Source of the DNA: Echinarachnius parma | Lineage: Eukaryota > Echinodermata > Echinoidea > Clypeasteroida > Echinarachniidae | Direction of reading: 5' to 3' | Assembly: GCA_037951105.1 (NCBI GenBank) | Contig: JBAMJV010011331.1 | Span: 22,092-86,091 of the forward strand | Length of the DNA: 64,000 nucleotides | Shown: in pieces, positions 53,701 to 64,000 of the stretch | How positions within the stretch are numbered: position 1 is the stretch's first letter | Layout: each line of letters begins with the position of its first letter | Notes under the pieces: generated by a model | Databases searched by the model: none | What the model was told of the DNA's origin: nothing | Seen by the model: the letters and a program-made list of their open reading frames with translations, nothing else | Program-made: the position numbers and the translations under genes

Positions 53701-56700
53701 TTCTATATTTTCTGGTATTCTTATTATTTAAGGCGCCAAATTGGATGACTGATAATCAAAGTACCTTTTCAGATTGAAATTTCAGTCTTTTGAGTGCTCT
53801 AAAGTATATTTTTTAATGAATCAAAACCTCTGGACAAACTGTAACGCGAGTTACCGATGTTTCTGCATCCCACAATTTATTCCCAAATTGTTTGGAATTT
53901 TGTTCAATACTAACTCATAGGATACATACAAATGTCCAATTAGCCAACGCTCGAAATTAGCACAGGCCCGATGGCCCGGGGCCACCAAAAATTGTTGTCG
54001 GGCCAGTAAAAAAATCATTTTACCAATGTTTGCTGGCCCGATCGGGCCACCAAATATTGAAACCATGGTGCAGAAAATAATGGTCTATGTTTGCAAATTT
54101 AATACCATACAGAAAACACTTGAATTGTGATTTAAAAAGAAAGCAAAAAGAAGTAAAAAATGTTCAAATAAGAACGCTTTCCGACATTTGCCTCAAGAGT
54201 TATCTTGAGGCAAATGTCGCAAAGCGCACTTTTCACGTTCATAAACATAAACAAGGCATTGTTCTCCCCGCCACCCCCCCCCCCCCCCCCCCTCAGTTTT
54301 TGCTGTTGCCTCATATGAACATCCTCCCTTCAACTTGCATAATAAATGAAATCAATTTTAAACTACTTTCAGAGGGTGTGTGATCAGTAAACTACAACTA
54401 TTTCAGCTGTTTTGCCAACCACGTGTGTGCATACATGATACATCCAGCCTAGGCAGGAAGTATAATGTGCACCACAGTGCATGCATGCAGTGCACTAAGG
54501 CTTGCCCCTATACACAAGCATACTACTCATTCACTGTGCTTGCAATAAAACTTGTATGGCGTGATTTGTATCGGCAAGAATAGGGTTTAATTCCTCTTCC
54601 ATATGATTTATAAAGTTTGACATGAATTATGAAGGAATAATCATAAGAAGGTATGATTTTGTTTGTTTCTAAATATTATATTACTCTAGAAATGCAATAA
54701 AGTTTTCCGAATTTGTTTAAAAGAAAATGTTTTTAGCCCAGTCCCACACAAGTATATTTGTGTTAGTACATTGTAAGTACTATCAAACTTCAAAATCGTA
54801 CATTGAAACTTCCTAAATTCCATGATTTGGTGACCCCAAGATAAGTCCATTTCTTTCATATATAATTGTATCAGGGCTGTGATTTTAAGGATGATATTAT
54901 CAATGATTCACATATTAATGACTTGGATTAAAGTCTACAAAAAGCTATCACTCGGTATCAGATCCATACTTCATTTTACTTACGTTTTTCTTTATTTTTT
55001 TTTCGGGCCAGCATATTTTAGTTTCGGGCCAGCAAAATTAGAAAAACACTAATTTTACTGGCCCGACCGGGCCACCAGCAAAAAATGTTAATTTCGAGCG
55101 TTGAATTAGCACATAAAATAGTTGACCAGGATTAATATTTTAAAGGTGCTTTTCACATTTTAGGGGTTACTGAATTTTGTCCATGTCTTTTTTTTGTAAC
55201 GCGAGTTACCGAACAGGATTTTTTCCGCAAAGGTTCCTAAAGATGGCTCTGTCAGTCTTTTTTGTGTTATCTAGTTAGTGCACATCTACTTAATCCTTGG
55301 TGATAAAATCAGCCTACAGTTCCATAAAATAATGGAGTTACAGCACATTGAAGTAGTCAATGTACCATAAAGTGTAACGCGAGTTACCGTGGAAATGCCC
55401 ATAACAATTAATACCAAGACTGTAAACCCCTACATAATTGTACACTGTTTATCTACTTCAATAAAGCATCTGGATAATTTAACATTCAGGCTATGTAACG
55501 CCTCCTACATATAAAACCTAATGAAATAGTGCCTTATTTTTATTTGATTTATTTCTTTTTATGAGAATAATGAAAACAACAAAAATCTGAGCTCTACTAG
55601 GAGCAGTGGCTAACCTTTGAGGGAAAGGAGGGTTGGGGTTGTGCATATGTCCCCAACAATTTGACAAAGACAATAAAACACATATAAGAGTATTTAAACA
55701 TTATTTTTCTAGCTCAGTTGGTGGAGCATCAGTCTAGCAATCCGGAGGTCACACGTTCAAATCCCAGGGAAACCCTATTTTCTTTGTTAATTGTCATTTA
55801 TATTATTTCTGGTCAGTTTCTATGTTAAAAAATAATAACAAATACATAGTGTGCCCCAACATAATCACATGCCCTCCCCCTCCACAATCAGTCGGACAGT
55901 GCTACACCACTGATTGAGAGCTTATTACATGTATGCTATTAGATGGCTGAACAAAACACTTCTTTTATGAGATCAATGAGCAGCTCAAGGCTAGATACCA
56001 TAAGACAGTTATATGTTCTGATATTATCACCATGACAACAATGATAGCATCAACTGCTACCTCTTGATGAACTTCCTACACAACATTATCTAATTCAAAT
56101 TGACTTCCACTCGAGTAAACAATGGAAGCATGTAATATAAAAGAAATTCTAGCAATAGTTTCTTTGCAAACCCAAGATTATTATATTTAGAGACATGGCT
56201 GTATTCATAAATAAGACCAATCCCCTTCACCACAAAACAACCATTAAAGGGAAAGGAAACTCTGAGATTTCCACTTGCTGTTACTTATAAGAGCAGAATT
56301 CCTGTCACTTCTATTCGTATATTCCTCTTTGATATCAATAATAATTGAACAAAATCAATGTTTTTTAAACCACTATCAACTGTTTTGACTGAGCACTGGA
56401 GGCTGCCATAATTCTATTTTTTTTTTTTTTTTGCATGCATTTTTTTCTCTATAGGTTTCTAATGCCATGCAACCATGTAAGTAGAGTAGCAGATCGTCTA
56501 GCATAAGTTATATCTTGATATTTCACAACAGGAATTGCAACTTGGCAAAGTTGCAATTTGCAAAGAACAGGATATTTTGGAGAAGTGGATAAAGGTTTTA
56601 GCTACAAGTGTGATTCCTTCATTGTTCATTTTGAATGACACCATTTGAGTGATGCACAGGTCAACTTGGATAACGGATCAGTGTGCTTGAATTGTTCATT

Positions 56701-57555
56701 TCTTTGAGAACTATGGTCTAAAGCTGTAGTAAGTCGGGTATTTTGAAAACTGGTTAACCAACGGCAAGAACCGTTTAACCAACGGCAAGAACCGTTTAAC
56801 CAACGGCAAGAACCGTTTAACCAACGGCAAGAACCGTTTAACCAACGGCAAGAACCGTTTAACCAACGGCAAGAACCGTTTAACCAACGGCAAGAACCGT
56901 TTAACCAACGGCAAGAACCGTTTAACCAACGGCAAGAACCGTTTAACCAACGGCAAGAACCGTTTAACCGAATGGGTAACCGAAAAAAAATATTAAATTT
57001 ATTTTTTTTTAAATAAAAGAAATAAAAATAATAATATAGCCTACTAAAGTGCAGGATTGCCCCGTTTTGCCCCGGCAATGTCATTGACATGCGCGCTGCT
57101 ACAGGTGCGCAGCAATACGCGCGTAAAGACGCCTCAGGATGCTGATTTTCTTCGGGAAATGATGGAAAAAATTTGCTGAACGTCCATTTATCATCTTCCG
57201 TTAACGCCACACATACAACCATTGCCATAGGTGGGCATGGTCTGAAAATGGAGGCATACAACATCAAAAAATGCAAAAATTAACACTTGCAACAAATAAA
57301 GTATTAGCAATAAATGTTACCATTACAAACATCAATATTAACACAGTATCAGATGCTTACCCAAATGGTTCAATTTTGGCCCCTTTTCTGTAGAAATGTC
57401 CCAAAGTTGACATTATCGGAATAAATTTCAATTAACATTGACGTAACTGCCATACCGATACATACAGATCACGTCAAGCATATACCATAAATCTCCGTGT
57501 ATAAGGCACACTCGTGTATAAGGCGCACCCCCAACTTTCTAAAAAAAAAAAAAAC

Positions 57556-57589
<34 letters not shown>

Positions 57590-60500
57590 TAAGCTCTTGT
57601 CATGCCATGGGCCAGTGTAATATGCATTGAACATGACTAGAGGGTGTCCCCCCCCCCCCCCAATTTTTTTTTTTTTGCTGTACCTGTGTATAAGGCGCAC
57701 CCCCGACTTTGAAATTTTTTCCGACGGAAAAAAGTGCGCCTTATACACAGAGATTTACGGTAGTCGCCGATTTTGCTTATTTCTCGCGGGCGGGCGCGGA
57801 GGCCGCATAGCACAGCGAAATGTACCGTATACGAATTCGGATACGGCGATCACCGATAGTATCCATATTCGGATACGCCATGCGAATGATCAGGAAATTG
57901 CTTGCGCGCACAAGTGCCGAGTTCGCTTGTTTTTCAGCGATAAAAGTCGATGTTTTGATGATTGCAGGCGTGCTTCACGCAGTTTTACGGCAGAAGACAG
58001 AGCAAGAACAAAAATGGAACTCAAAGTCCACATTTTGTGAGTATGACGTGACATTTTGAGATACAAATTTTGATGAAAAATTCATCAAATATGTCACCAC
58101 CTATTCATGAAATTAATGACTTTAGATGGTCTGTAATTTTATTTTTATTTGTAAAAAGGTTTTGGTTCAAAAACAGGTTCTACCAAAATTAACACTTATG
58201 TAAGGTAAATGGTTCTACCAGAACCATTTACATTGTAGATGTGGTTAACGCCACATCTACAATGTATTGTAAATGGTCCTGATAGGACCATTTACTGCAC
58301 AGAGTGGTACAGTCTAAGGGACACAATTTGAACTACAAACAGAGAGAAAAGAGAGAAAAGTCAACAAATGCATACCTATATTGAAGCTGATTTTATGATT
58401 AATTGTACAAAATTTCATTTTCAAAATGATAAGTCATACTTACAAAAATCGTAATATAATACCATTTTCAAGCTTACATTACCGATGAAAATACCGATGA
58501 AAAAGACCGATGGAATTTCTTATGTAAACAACGGGGAACTCGCAACTTCCCCTCTGTCGCGTTCATAATGCAGGGGAATTTAACCGCCTTAATTGTTGAT
58601 AAAAAAAAGCCACTAGCCTATACTTTCAATAAATTTGTTAGTGATCCGTTTTAAATATTGTTCTGTTCATCATTTGGTTTTATAAATATATGCTTTATAA
58701 TAAATATATTATTATAACGATGTTCATGAATTGAATTTTTTTTTTAAACCTTTATATTCATGCAACATACAAGTAAAACGGGGCCCCTTGGTATATCAGT
58801 TGTTTAACTGAAAGGGCAACCCTGTTGAAATAAAACGTTAATAAATAATAAATAAATAAATAAAACGAATAAATTTATACGTCAACAAAAAACACGTGCA
58901 CGTACGATACTCGAGGTTCACTTTACACGAGCTAGCTATGGCGCAGCATAATATTATCGCATGCCGTGTTCCGAAAAAAGCGCGCGTTACACTGCTTTAG
59001 CCGGAACAAGAACGACCTTTGACCATTTTCATCGGTATTTTTCACCCGAACCATTTCAAGCTGACCGTTTCATCGGAGTGACACCGATAGAAAGAGAATT
59101 TCTCCTACTCTAAAGTAGGAGAATTTAATCGCCTATTTCTCTTCTTTTCATCGCCTATTCTATCGGCTTTTTCACCTCTGTAGCATTCATGCTGGCCGTT
59201 TCATCGGATGCGTCCGGACGCATCCGATGAAAAGTCAGTGAGCTTGAAAGCAACGTAAGTTCATTTTGTTTCTCTTGCTGCTCGATTTTCCATCGTAAAC
59301 AAAGAAAGCTCGCCCGCAACGTGCGGAGGCCGCTTATTATTGTCCAAAACAAGCGAACTCGCGATCTGCAAGCATGCCCGCCGTATCCGATTTCGGATAC
59401 GCCGTATCAGAATTCGGATACGGTAACTTGCGTGGTGCGGGAAGCTTGTGGGAAATAAATGGCAGTCATCCAGATAGCAGCAACACTTCTGAGACGGATC
59501 ACGGCTGAGCACTCCTCAGGTTTTTGATTGCCAAAAATTGCAGATTTCTCTTTTTTTCCGACATTTGAAGAATAATTTGGACCATTTTGGTATGTTCAAA
59601 TAATACTTGTACCATTTTTAGGGCCAGTTATGATCGATTTTGCTGAATTTAAGTTCAGAATTTTGCGTGAAAATTTGACAAGCTTTTTGTGTACTGGCCC
59701 ACATTGTTCCCGTACAGGGCAGCATAGCTCTGCTCCCTTGTGTGGTTAACGCCTAATAATACGGAATTTTCGCAAGCCACGTCTTCACCGAGGACGACGT
59801 ATAGTAGGGTGGTTAAGGGGTCCGTGACTGCATTTTGGGGTACGATTGTTTTACTTGGCATACATACTCCTTGGACCAAAAGAAGAAAATTCGTCCAAAG
59901 AGACACTCTGTATCTATGCAAATTAAGACTAATTTCCATAATTGAATATGATCTCTCAAATATATCAATAAATACACCATTTGTATAGATTTGTATTGTA
60001 TGTCAAGTAAAATAATTGTACCCCAAAATGCAGTGAACACCCATATGTTTGGCCCTTAACCACCCTACTAGAAGAAATGACGCCATTTAGGCGAGAAATT
60101 ACGTCACTTACGTTCTCTCTCGTCGTCTGGCCAATCTGAGCACTCGTTCATGCCCGATTTCAGGTTCGTCGGAAAATCCAGTACGCCGTCTTCAGAATGA
60201 CGTAATCAGAGAATTATCAACATGTATGTGTGTGTGTTTTATACGTGTGTATGTCTATGTGTGGTGGATTATCTAACTGTGGTGTATGCGTGTGTTTGAA
60301 TGTGTGCGTGTGTGGCTGTGTGTGTGCGTTTGTGCGTGTGTGTGTGTGTGTGTGTTTGTGAGTGTATGTGTGTGCTTGTTTGAGTGCGAGTATGTGCGTG
60401 CGTTTGTGTATGTCTGTACGTGTGTGTGTGTGTGTATATGTGTGCAAGGGTGTGTGTGTTTGTGTTTGAGTACTTTTGTGTGGGTGTTTATGTTGTTGTG

Positions 60501-60903
60501 TGTATGTGGGTGTTTGTGCGTGTATGTGTGTGATTGCGCATGTTTGTTGGAATGCGAGTGCCTGCGTGCGTATGTGTAAGGGTGTGGGTTTTTGTTTGAG
60601 TGTGTGCGTGTGTTTGTGTTTGTTTGAGTGCTCACATGGATGAGTGTGTGTGCGTGTGCTTGTGTGGATGTGCGTGTGTGGGTGTTTGTGTGCATTTGTG
60701 AGTGTGCGTTCGTGTGTTTGTGTGGGTGTGAGTTGTGTATGTGTGGGAGTTTTAGTAATGTTGTGTTTGTGTGTATACGTGTGTGTAAGGGTTTGTGTTT
60801 GCGTGTGCGTGTGTATGGGGTGTTTGTGTGCATTTGTTTGTTTGAGTGCGAGTGCGTGCGTGCGGGAGTGGATGTTTGTGCTTGTGTGTATACGTGTGTG
60901 TAA

Positions 60904-60956
<53 letters not shown>

Positions 60957-62753
60957 ATTGAGTGTGTGTATGTTTGTGTGTCTGTGTGGGAGTTTGAGTA
61001 ATTAAGTGTTCGTGTGTTTGCGCATGTGTATGTGTGTGTGAGTGTCTGTCATGATTGTGTGCGGGAGGGAACTGTCATTGTGAACGCGCGTTGACTAAAA
61101 GCGAAAATGGTTCAAAGGCAACGAACAGGTAGTGAACAGGACGGGTTGACTACATCCAATAGACCGCTTCTGTGATGTATGCAAATAATATGCGTATGAC
61201 ATATAGACTCCCCATTGGCAAGTTTAACAATAGTAACTAGGTCCGGCAAGCTAAGTTTGCTGGAGCTTGCCGGACCTAGTTACTATTGTTCACTGGATAG
61301 ATAATCTTTAAAAAAAAAATTGATATCAACAACAGCAATTTTGGTCAAGTAGTTTTTTGTTATGGTCGTCTTAAGTGACACCAAGTCAGGGTCAACTTTT
61401 TGTCAATTTCTAGAAAGTTGGCGCCTGATAAATAACAATTCATGCCCGTCATAGCATCAAGGAGTGATCAATGTGAATACTTTTGTCCATGTGCATTCAT
61501 GCCCCTTTGCATAGTCGACTTTGGTTTTACAGCTGAATGCACATGGACAAAATAATTTGTATTGATCGCTACTTGGTGCTATGGCGGGCATGAATGGCTA
61601 TTTATCAGGCACCGACTTTCTAGAAATTGACAAAAATTTGACCCTGTCATGGCGTCACTTTAGACGCCCTAAAAAAAAAAATACTCGACCAAAAGTACTG
61701 TTCTTGGTATCAAATTTCTTTTTGAAAGATTATCTATCCAGTGAACCTATTCTGAATGTTTCTTCATAATGGCAAATACCCCGTTATTTCTGTGCCACCC
61801 TGTATAATTACAGAAACGGTCTATTCGCATCGTTAGGACGGGAAATGCGTCCTCGTCCACACTAGCGAAAATAGCTTAGTATTAAAGGTTAATCACTTAA
61901 TGCCGACTGTCAAATTCAACTTTCAAAATTAGAACGTTTTTCCTATGTGAATTTGCATGTCCGGTAAAACGACACGTTCAGTAATACAACAGTCAACTGG
62001 TCAACAGTCAACACCTTGTCCTTGGCTGCTACGTCTATAGGCGCACGCAATTTCGCGAACTTCCGGTTCCCACGGTCGATCGCTGCCATCCTTAGCGCGG
62101 TGAAACAAACAGTGCGTACACGTATGATATGTGCACGCATCGTTTGTTTTCACCGCGCTAGGATATGGCAGCGACCGCGGGAATAACCGGAAGTTCGCGA
62201 AATTGCGTGCGCCTATTTTCTTTCGTTGTTGACCACTCAAACTCAAAACAAAGTCAAATAAATCTAAAATTAATAATTAGTAAGATACTTTACTAACTAA
62301 AAAGTAAGAAGAATCTAAACATTTGTTAACATGTGAATCTGTTACTAGGTTAGGTTGCACATGTATAACCCATTTCTCATTAACTTAGCCTCGCCCTCGC
62401 CTTAATCATGTAACCAACCATGCATTTGCCATCAACATGCTGGCCATGGAATGATGAATGGCAACCCGTGCAGTGTTACTTAAGCCTATGGAGCCCGCCT
62501 GGCTTACCTTCCGCACTCCCTTGTACTGATAGAAATACAGTTCGCGGCCAACGTTGAAGCATATCTTGTCGTTGCACACACCAGTTTCGTTGATACTTGT
62601 AAATGACAATTTTACTGGATGGCAGCACTGGACACTGTATGGTTGCCTGGTTGGTCGGGAATATTCTGACAGCGGCATAAGTTTATAAGTCCCTTCCCGA
62701 GTCGTGAATTGTGTTTTCACCTCGTCCTTTCCTCCTCCCTCAGAAGTCGCCAT
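50776..62753 (-). CDS. WDR20: WDR20: WD-repeat cofactor of USP12/USP46-UAF1 (three main exons)
   Basis: Exons 62508-62753, 52734-52919 and 50791-51948 join in phase 0 to 530 residues. The N-terminus ([30 protein letters not shown]) and WD segments ([58 protein letters not shown]) match WDR20 closely; the related DMWD is less similar. In known members it binds UAF1-bound USP12 or USP46 and stimulates deubiquitination. A Ser/Asn-rich low-complexity loop near the middle is typical. Intron 1 is 9.6 kb; intron 2 has a GC donor. After GKV there is a strong donor (GTG|GTGAGT), but reading on gives VSML and a stop at 50776, so the C-terminus may be exon 3 itself or a distal exon. Confidence 0.93.
50791..51948 (-). 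CDS. WDR20: WDR20 coding exon 3 (WD repeats)
   Basis: 386 codons after acceptor TTTTGCAG, beginning [20 protein letters not shown]. It holds the WD-repeat body, the variable polar loop around residues 350-450 and the closing blade [18 protein letters not shown]. It ends at GKV before GTGAGT. It is much more GC-rich and CpG-rich than the rest of the window. Confidence 0.95.
52563..52636 (+). repeat. tRNA-like sequence, probably SINE head or tRNA relic
   Basis: An A-box-like TGGTTTAGTGG and a B-box-like GGTTGGATCCC are spaced as in tRNA genes, with an anticodon-stem-like CCTG/CAGG. The acceptor stem does not pair and the B box is imperfect, so a working tRNA is unlikely. It lies in WDR20 intron 2. 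Confidence 0.45.
52734..52919 (-). CDS. WDR20: WDR20 coding exon 2
   Basis: 62 codons, [20 protein letters not shown] then CHDFN and [17 protein letters not shown]. The acceptor is CTTTGCAG. The donor is GAGGAG-like: NEE ends on GAG|GCAAGT, a GC donor. The nearest GT, 4 bases on, would break the frame. Confidence 0.93.
52979..53403. mobile_element. TTAA family B element, copy 3
   Basis: TTAAAGGGGACCACCAGGCA to GGTGGTGGTACCCTTTAA, 60 bp from the 5-prime side of WDR20 exon 2. Confidence 0.88.
53469..55400. mobile_element. TIR element carrying GTAACGCGAGTTACC words, with nested insertion
   Basis: Ends GGGCATTTCCACGG and CCGTGGAAATGCCC. The word GTAACGCGAGTTACC is at 53841-53855, 55196-55210 and 55374-55388, the last touching the right TIR. 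The left body aligns with 36065-36450. A separate element is nested at 53945-55103. Confidence 0.88.
53945..55103. mobile_element. Nested CAACGCTCGAAATTA TIR element (hAT-like)
   Basis: CAACGCTCGAAATTA and its inverse at the right end; AATTAGC is duplicated at 53938-53944 and 55104-55110. GGCCCGATCGGGCC-like words occur near both ends (about 53968, 54041, 55061). There is no transposase frame. Confidence 0.86.
55707..55778 (+). repeat. tRNA-like sequence, probably SINE head or tRNA relic
   Basis: TAGCTCAGTTGGTGGAGCA resembles a D-arm and A box, and CGTTCAAATCCC a T-arm and B box. The anticodon stem pairs poorly and the ends do not pair. The flanking AATAACA-type tail suits a retroposed copy. 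Confidence 0.45.
56745..56970. repeat. 21-bp tandem array, about 10 units
   Basis: Perfect repeats of TTAACCAACGGCAAGAACCG T, ending in a T-rich stretch. Its three minus frames are open simply because 21 is a multiple of 3. Confidence 0.97.
57484..57770. mobile_element. CGTAAATCTCCGTGTATAAGG element
   Basis: CATAAATCTCCGTGTATAAG at the left and CTTATACACAGAGATTTACGG at the right are inverse ends. The interior contains part of the GACACCCTGTAGT element and long A/T and C runs. Confidence 0.75.
57774..59425. mobile_element. Large inverted-end element carrying GTATCCGAATTCGGATAC words
   Basis: Word variants are at 57827-57844, 57859-57876, 59383-59400 and 59404-59421, two near each end. The segments next to them (AACAAGCGAACTCG, GCGGAGGCCGC) also return inverted. 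The interior holds repeated ACCGATG motifs. No coding region was recognised. Confidence 0.65.
58206..58294. repeat. Three consecutive perfect palindromes
   Basis: 58206-58230 (11-bp arms), 58231-58264 (14-bp arms) and 58270-58294 (11-bp arms) stand side by side, with loops of 3, 6 and 3 bases. The first and third are variants of the same TAAATGGT sequence. Confidence 0.95.
59802..60070. mobile_element. 269-bp TAGTAGGGTGG TIR element
   Basis: TAGTAGGGTGGTTAAGGG and CCCTTAACCACCCTACTA, then CTGCATTTTGGGGTAC in both arms: imperfect inverted ends of about 60 bp bounded by TA. Confidence 0.86.
60220..61055. repeat. Long degenerate (TG)n tract
   Basis: About 830 bp of TGTG with G-, C- and A-containing interruptions, in WDR20 intron 1. 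The cysteine/valine- or histidine/threonine-rich frames in it are artefacts. Confidence 0.96.
61226..61290. repeat. Perfect 27-bp-arm hairpin
   Basis: AACAATAGTAACTAGGTCCG GCAAGCT and its exact reverse complement are separated by 11 bases. Confidence 0.96.
61289..61745. mobile_element. 457-bp fold-back element
   Basis: TTCACTGGATAGATAATC returns inverted at 61728-61745. The arms of about 210 bp share AGTTGGCGCCTGATAAAT and TTTTGTCCATGTGCATTCA with some substitutions. It abuts the perfect hairpin at 61226-61290. Confidence 0.9.
62035..62216. repeat. 182-bp palindrome with about 85-bp arms, GC-rich
   Basis: ATAGGCGCACGCAATTTCGC and AACTTCCGGTT at the left return inverted at the right, with GTGAAACAAAC in the inner arm. 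It lies about 290 bp downstream of the WDR20 exon 1 donor. Confidence 0.92.
62508..62753 (-). CDS. WDR20: WDR20 coding exon 1
   Basis: 82 codons from ATG, starting [20 protein letters not shown], the conserved N-terminus of WDR20. The donor is CGGAAG|GTAAGC, phase 0. Confidence 0.94.
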
Positions 62754-63545
62754 GTTTGCTGCCTGTTATACATGCCCCGGATGTGTACCCGAAATTGCAT
62801 GTGAAGGAACGCCCTCTTTCAATAACAGTCGATCGCATTCTGCATAGCGCGCGCATGCCCCTAATCATATCACGGAATTATTATATGCAATCCATAGAAT
62901 CACAATTTATTGTCATTAATCATACACGTAAATACCACCGCCCGCGCATTGTTGACATATTGAATGAAAATCCATTCTTGTATACTGTATTACAATGTGT
63001 TTTTATCATAATTAGATCTCGACATATGTTTTATACTTTCTGTTTAATTTTGATATGTACAGGCTATGTAATATGATAAGTAATATTTTCAAAATTATTT
63101 CATAATCACATAATTATGTTCCTATTGTTTACATATTTATGTATTACTTTGAAGGGCCTAGATATCATTCTCCAATGTGACATTCTATTTTTGTTATTTC
63201 CTCAAATATCATAATGAAAGTATAACTCCCCCAAAATCAAAACTTGAAGTTCCATGACCATCACTCAGACAGTCGAGAGTTCAGTGCATGAAACAATAGG
63301 CAACGGGAATATCTCAAACATGATTCTATTAATGTTTTTAGTAAGTGACACTAACAAAACAACATGGGTTTACAGAGGATTTGGGGCGTTACTTAATAGT
63401 AGCTATAATTCCTCTATCCTTTAGTCTAGATGTCATTTTTTTTCTTAGTCAAAATATTTGGGGGTATAAAGCCTGCAATGATTAATGGTGCATTACAGGT
63501 TGAACTGTTTTGTTAGCAGTGTCATTCTATGTAATATCTTGTCTG

Positions 63546-64000
63546 TAATGCCTCGGTCACACCTTTGCGTATTGGGCTTGCGTATTGCTGCGTATTGCTC
63601 GAACGCAGACATACGCAGATATACACCCAATATAATACAGCGCAATGATGCGAGCTCACTACGTACTCAATACGCAGACTAGCGCAGGGGCCTGCGTATG
63701 TCGCTCGCATGTTTTAAAAATTTCAAAACTCTCGCAAGCAAACGCAAGGTCAAATTGCATACGAGCGGGAGCGAGTGACAACCAGTGAATGCGAGCAACA
63801 GCGAGCGACAGCGAGTGACCTTAGCGCAGGTATACGCAATCATTCGCAACTCATTTTTTGGAGCGCGTGTCACTGCGTATAGCTGCGTTTCCCACACGAT
63901 TTACCTCGCTGTAGCTCGTTGTCGTTCGCATGATTGCGAATATTGTTGCGCTGTTGCTCGCACACCGCTCCTAGCAACACGAATCACTGCGATGGCCGCT
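63546..64000. mobile_element. CpG-rich repeat entering the window edge
   Basis: Begins CCTCGGTCACACCTTTGCGT and is rich in short forward and inverse GCGTATTGC, GCGAGCGACA and CTCGCATG words. It looks like one end of a fold-back element, but the other end is outside the window. Confidence 0.55.

Noticed and set aside
56626..57276. Repeated frame with NGSCRWL units
   Set aside because: It is the 21-bp tandem array read in frame; the flanks show no coding homology.
60217..60961. Cys/Val-rich and His/Thr-rich frames
   Set aside because: Translations of a long TG microsatellite.

Overview
This is nuclear DNA from an animal. It is AT-rich and non-coding for most of its length, and its genes are split into many short exons with GT-AG introns (plus two GC-AG introns). 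Exon layout, protein content and the density of short inverted-repeat transposons suit a marine invertebrate deuterostome, most likely an echinoderm; the taxon is an inference and I cannot name a species. No bacterial, viral or organellar gene structure was seen.

Three conserved genes could be rebuilt by joining exons. (1) MOCS3/UBA4 on the minus strand, 12 coding blocks from 15589 down to 5184, 459 codons. It is an E1-like adenylyltransferase fused to a rhodanese domain and supplies sulfur for molybdopterin and for tRNA thiolation. (2) A PLD3/PLD4-type phospholipase D-fold protein on the plus strand, 9 coding exons from 16355 to 33103, 491 codons. It has a signal-anchor and both HKD motifs. 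(3) WDR20 on the minus strand, from 62753 down to at least 50776. It is a WD-repeat partner of the USP12/USP46-UAF1 deubiquitinases. MOCS3 and PLD3 are head to head and share a 765-bp intergenic region at 15590-16354. The three genes have no obvious joint pathway.

Layout: 1-2907 holds two satellite arrays around a truncated TTAA element; 2908-5183 is intergenic; 5184-15589 MOCS3; 15590-16354 divergent promoter region; 16355-33103 PLD3-like, with a 9.6-kb intron 5 and a 54-bp minisatellite in intron 6; 33104-43735 intergenic, repeat-rich; 43736-62753 WDR20, its probable 3-prime exons and a 9.6-kb intron 1; 62754-64000 upstream flank.

Two patterns stand out. First, both MOCS3 and PLD3 carry partial tandem copies of their own exons. 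Each copy lies in the intron downstream of its source exon and lacks the exon's 5-prime part. The MOCS3 exon 5/6 region is also interrupted, next to a 13-bp direct repeat, with no usable splice sites. Second, the window is full of non-autonomous terminal-inverted-repeat (TIR) elements. Several families repeat a 14-18 bp partly palindromic word just inside and between their ends. Two elements with homologous bodies carry different words, which suggests exchangeable transposase-binding sites.
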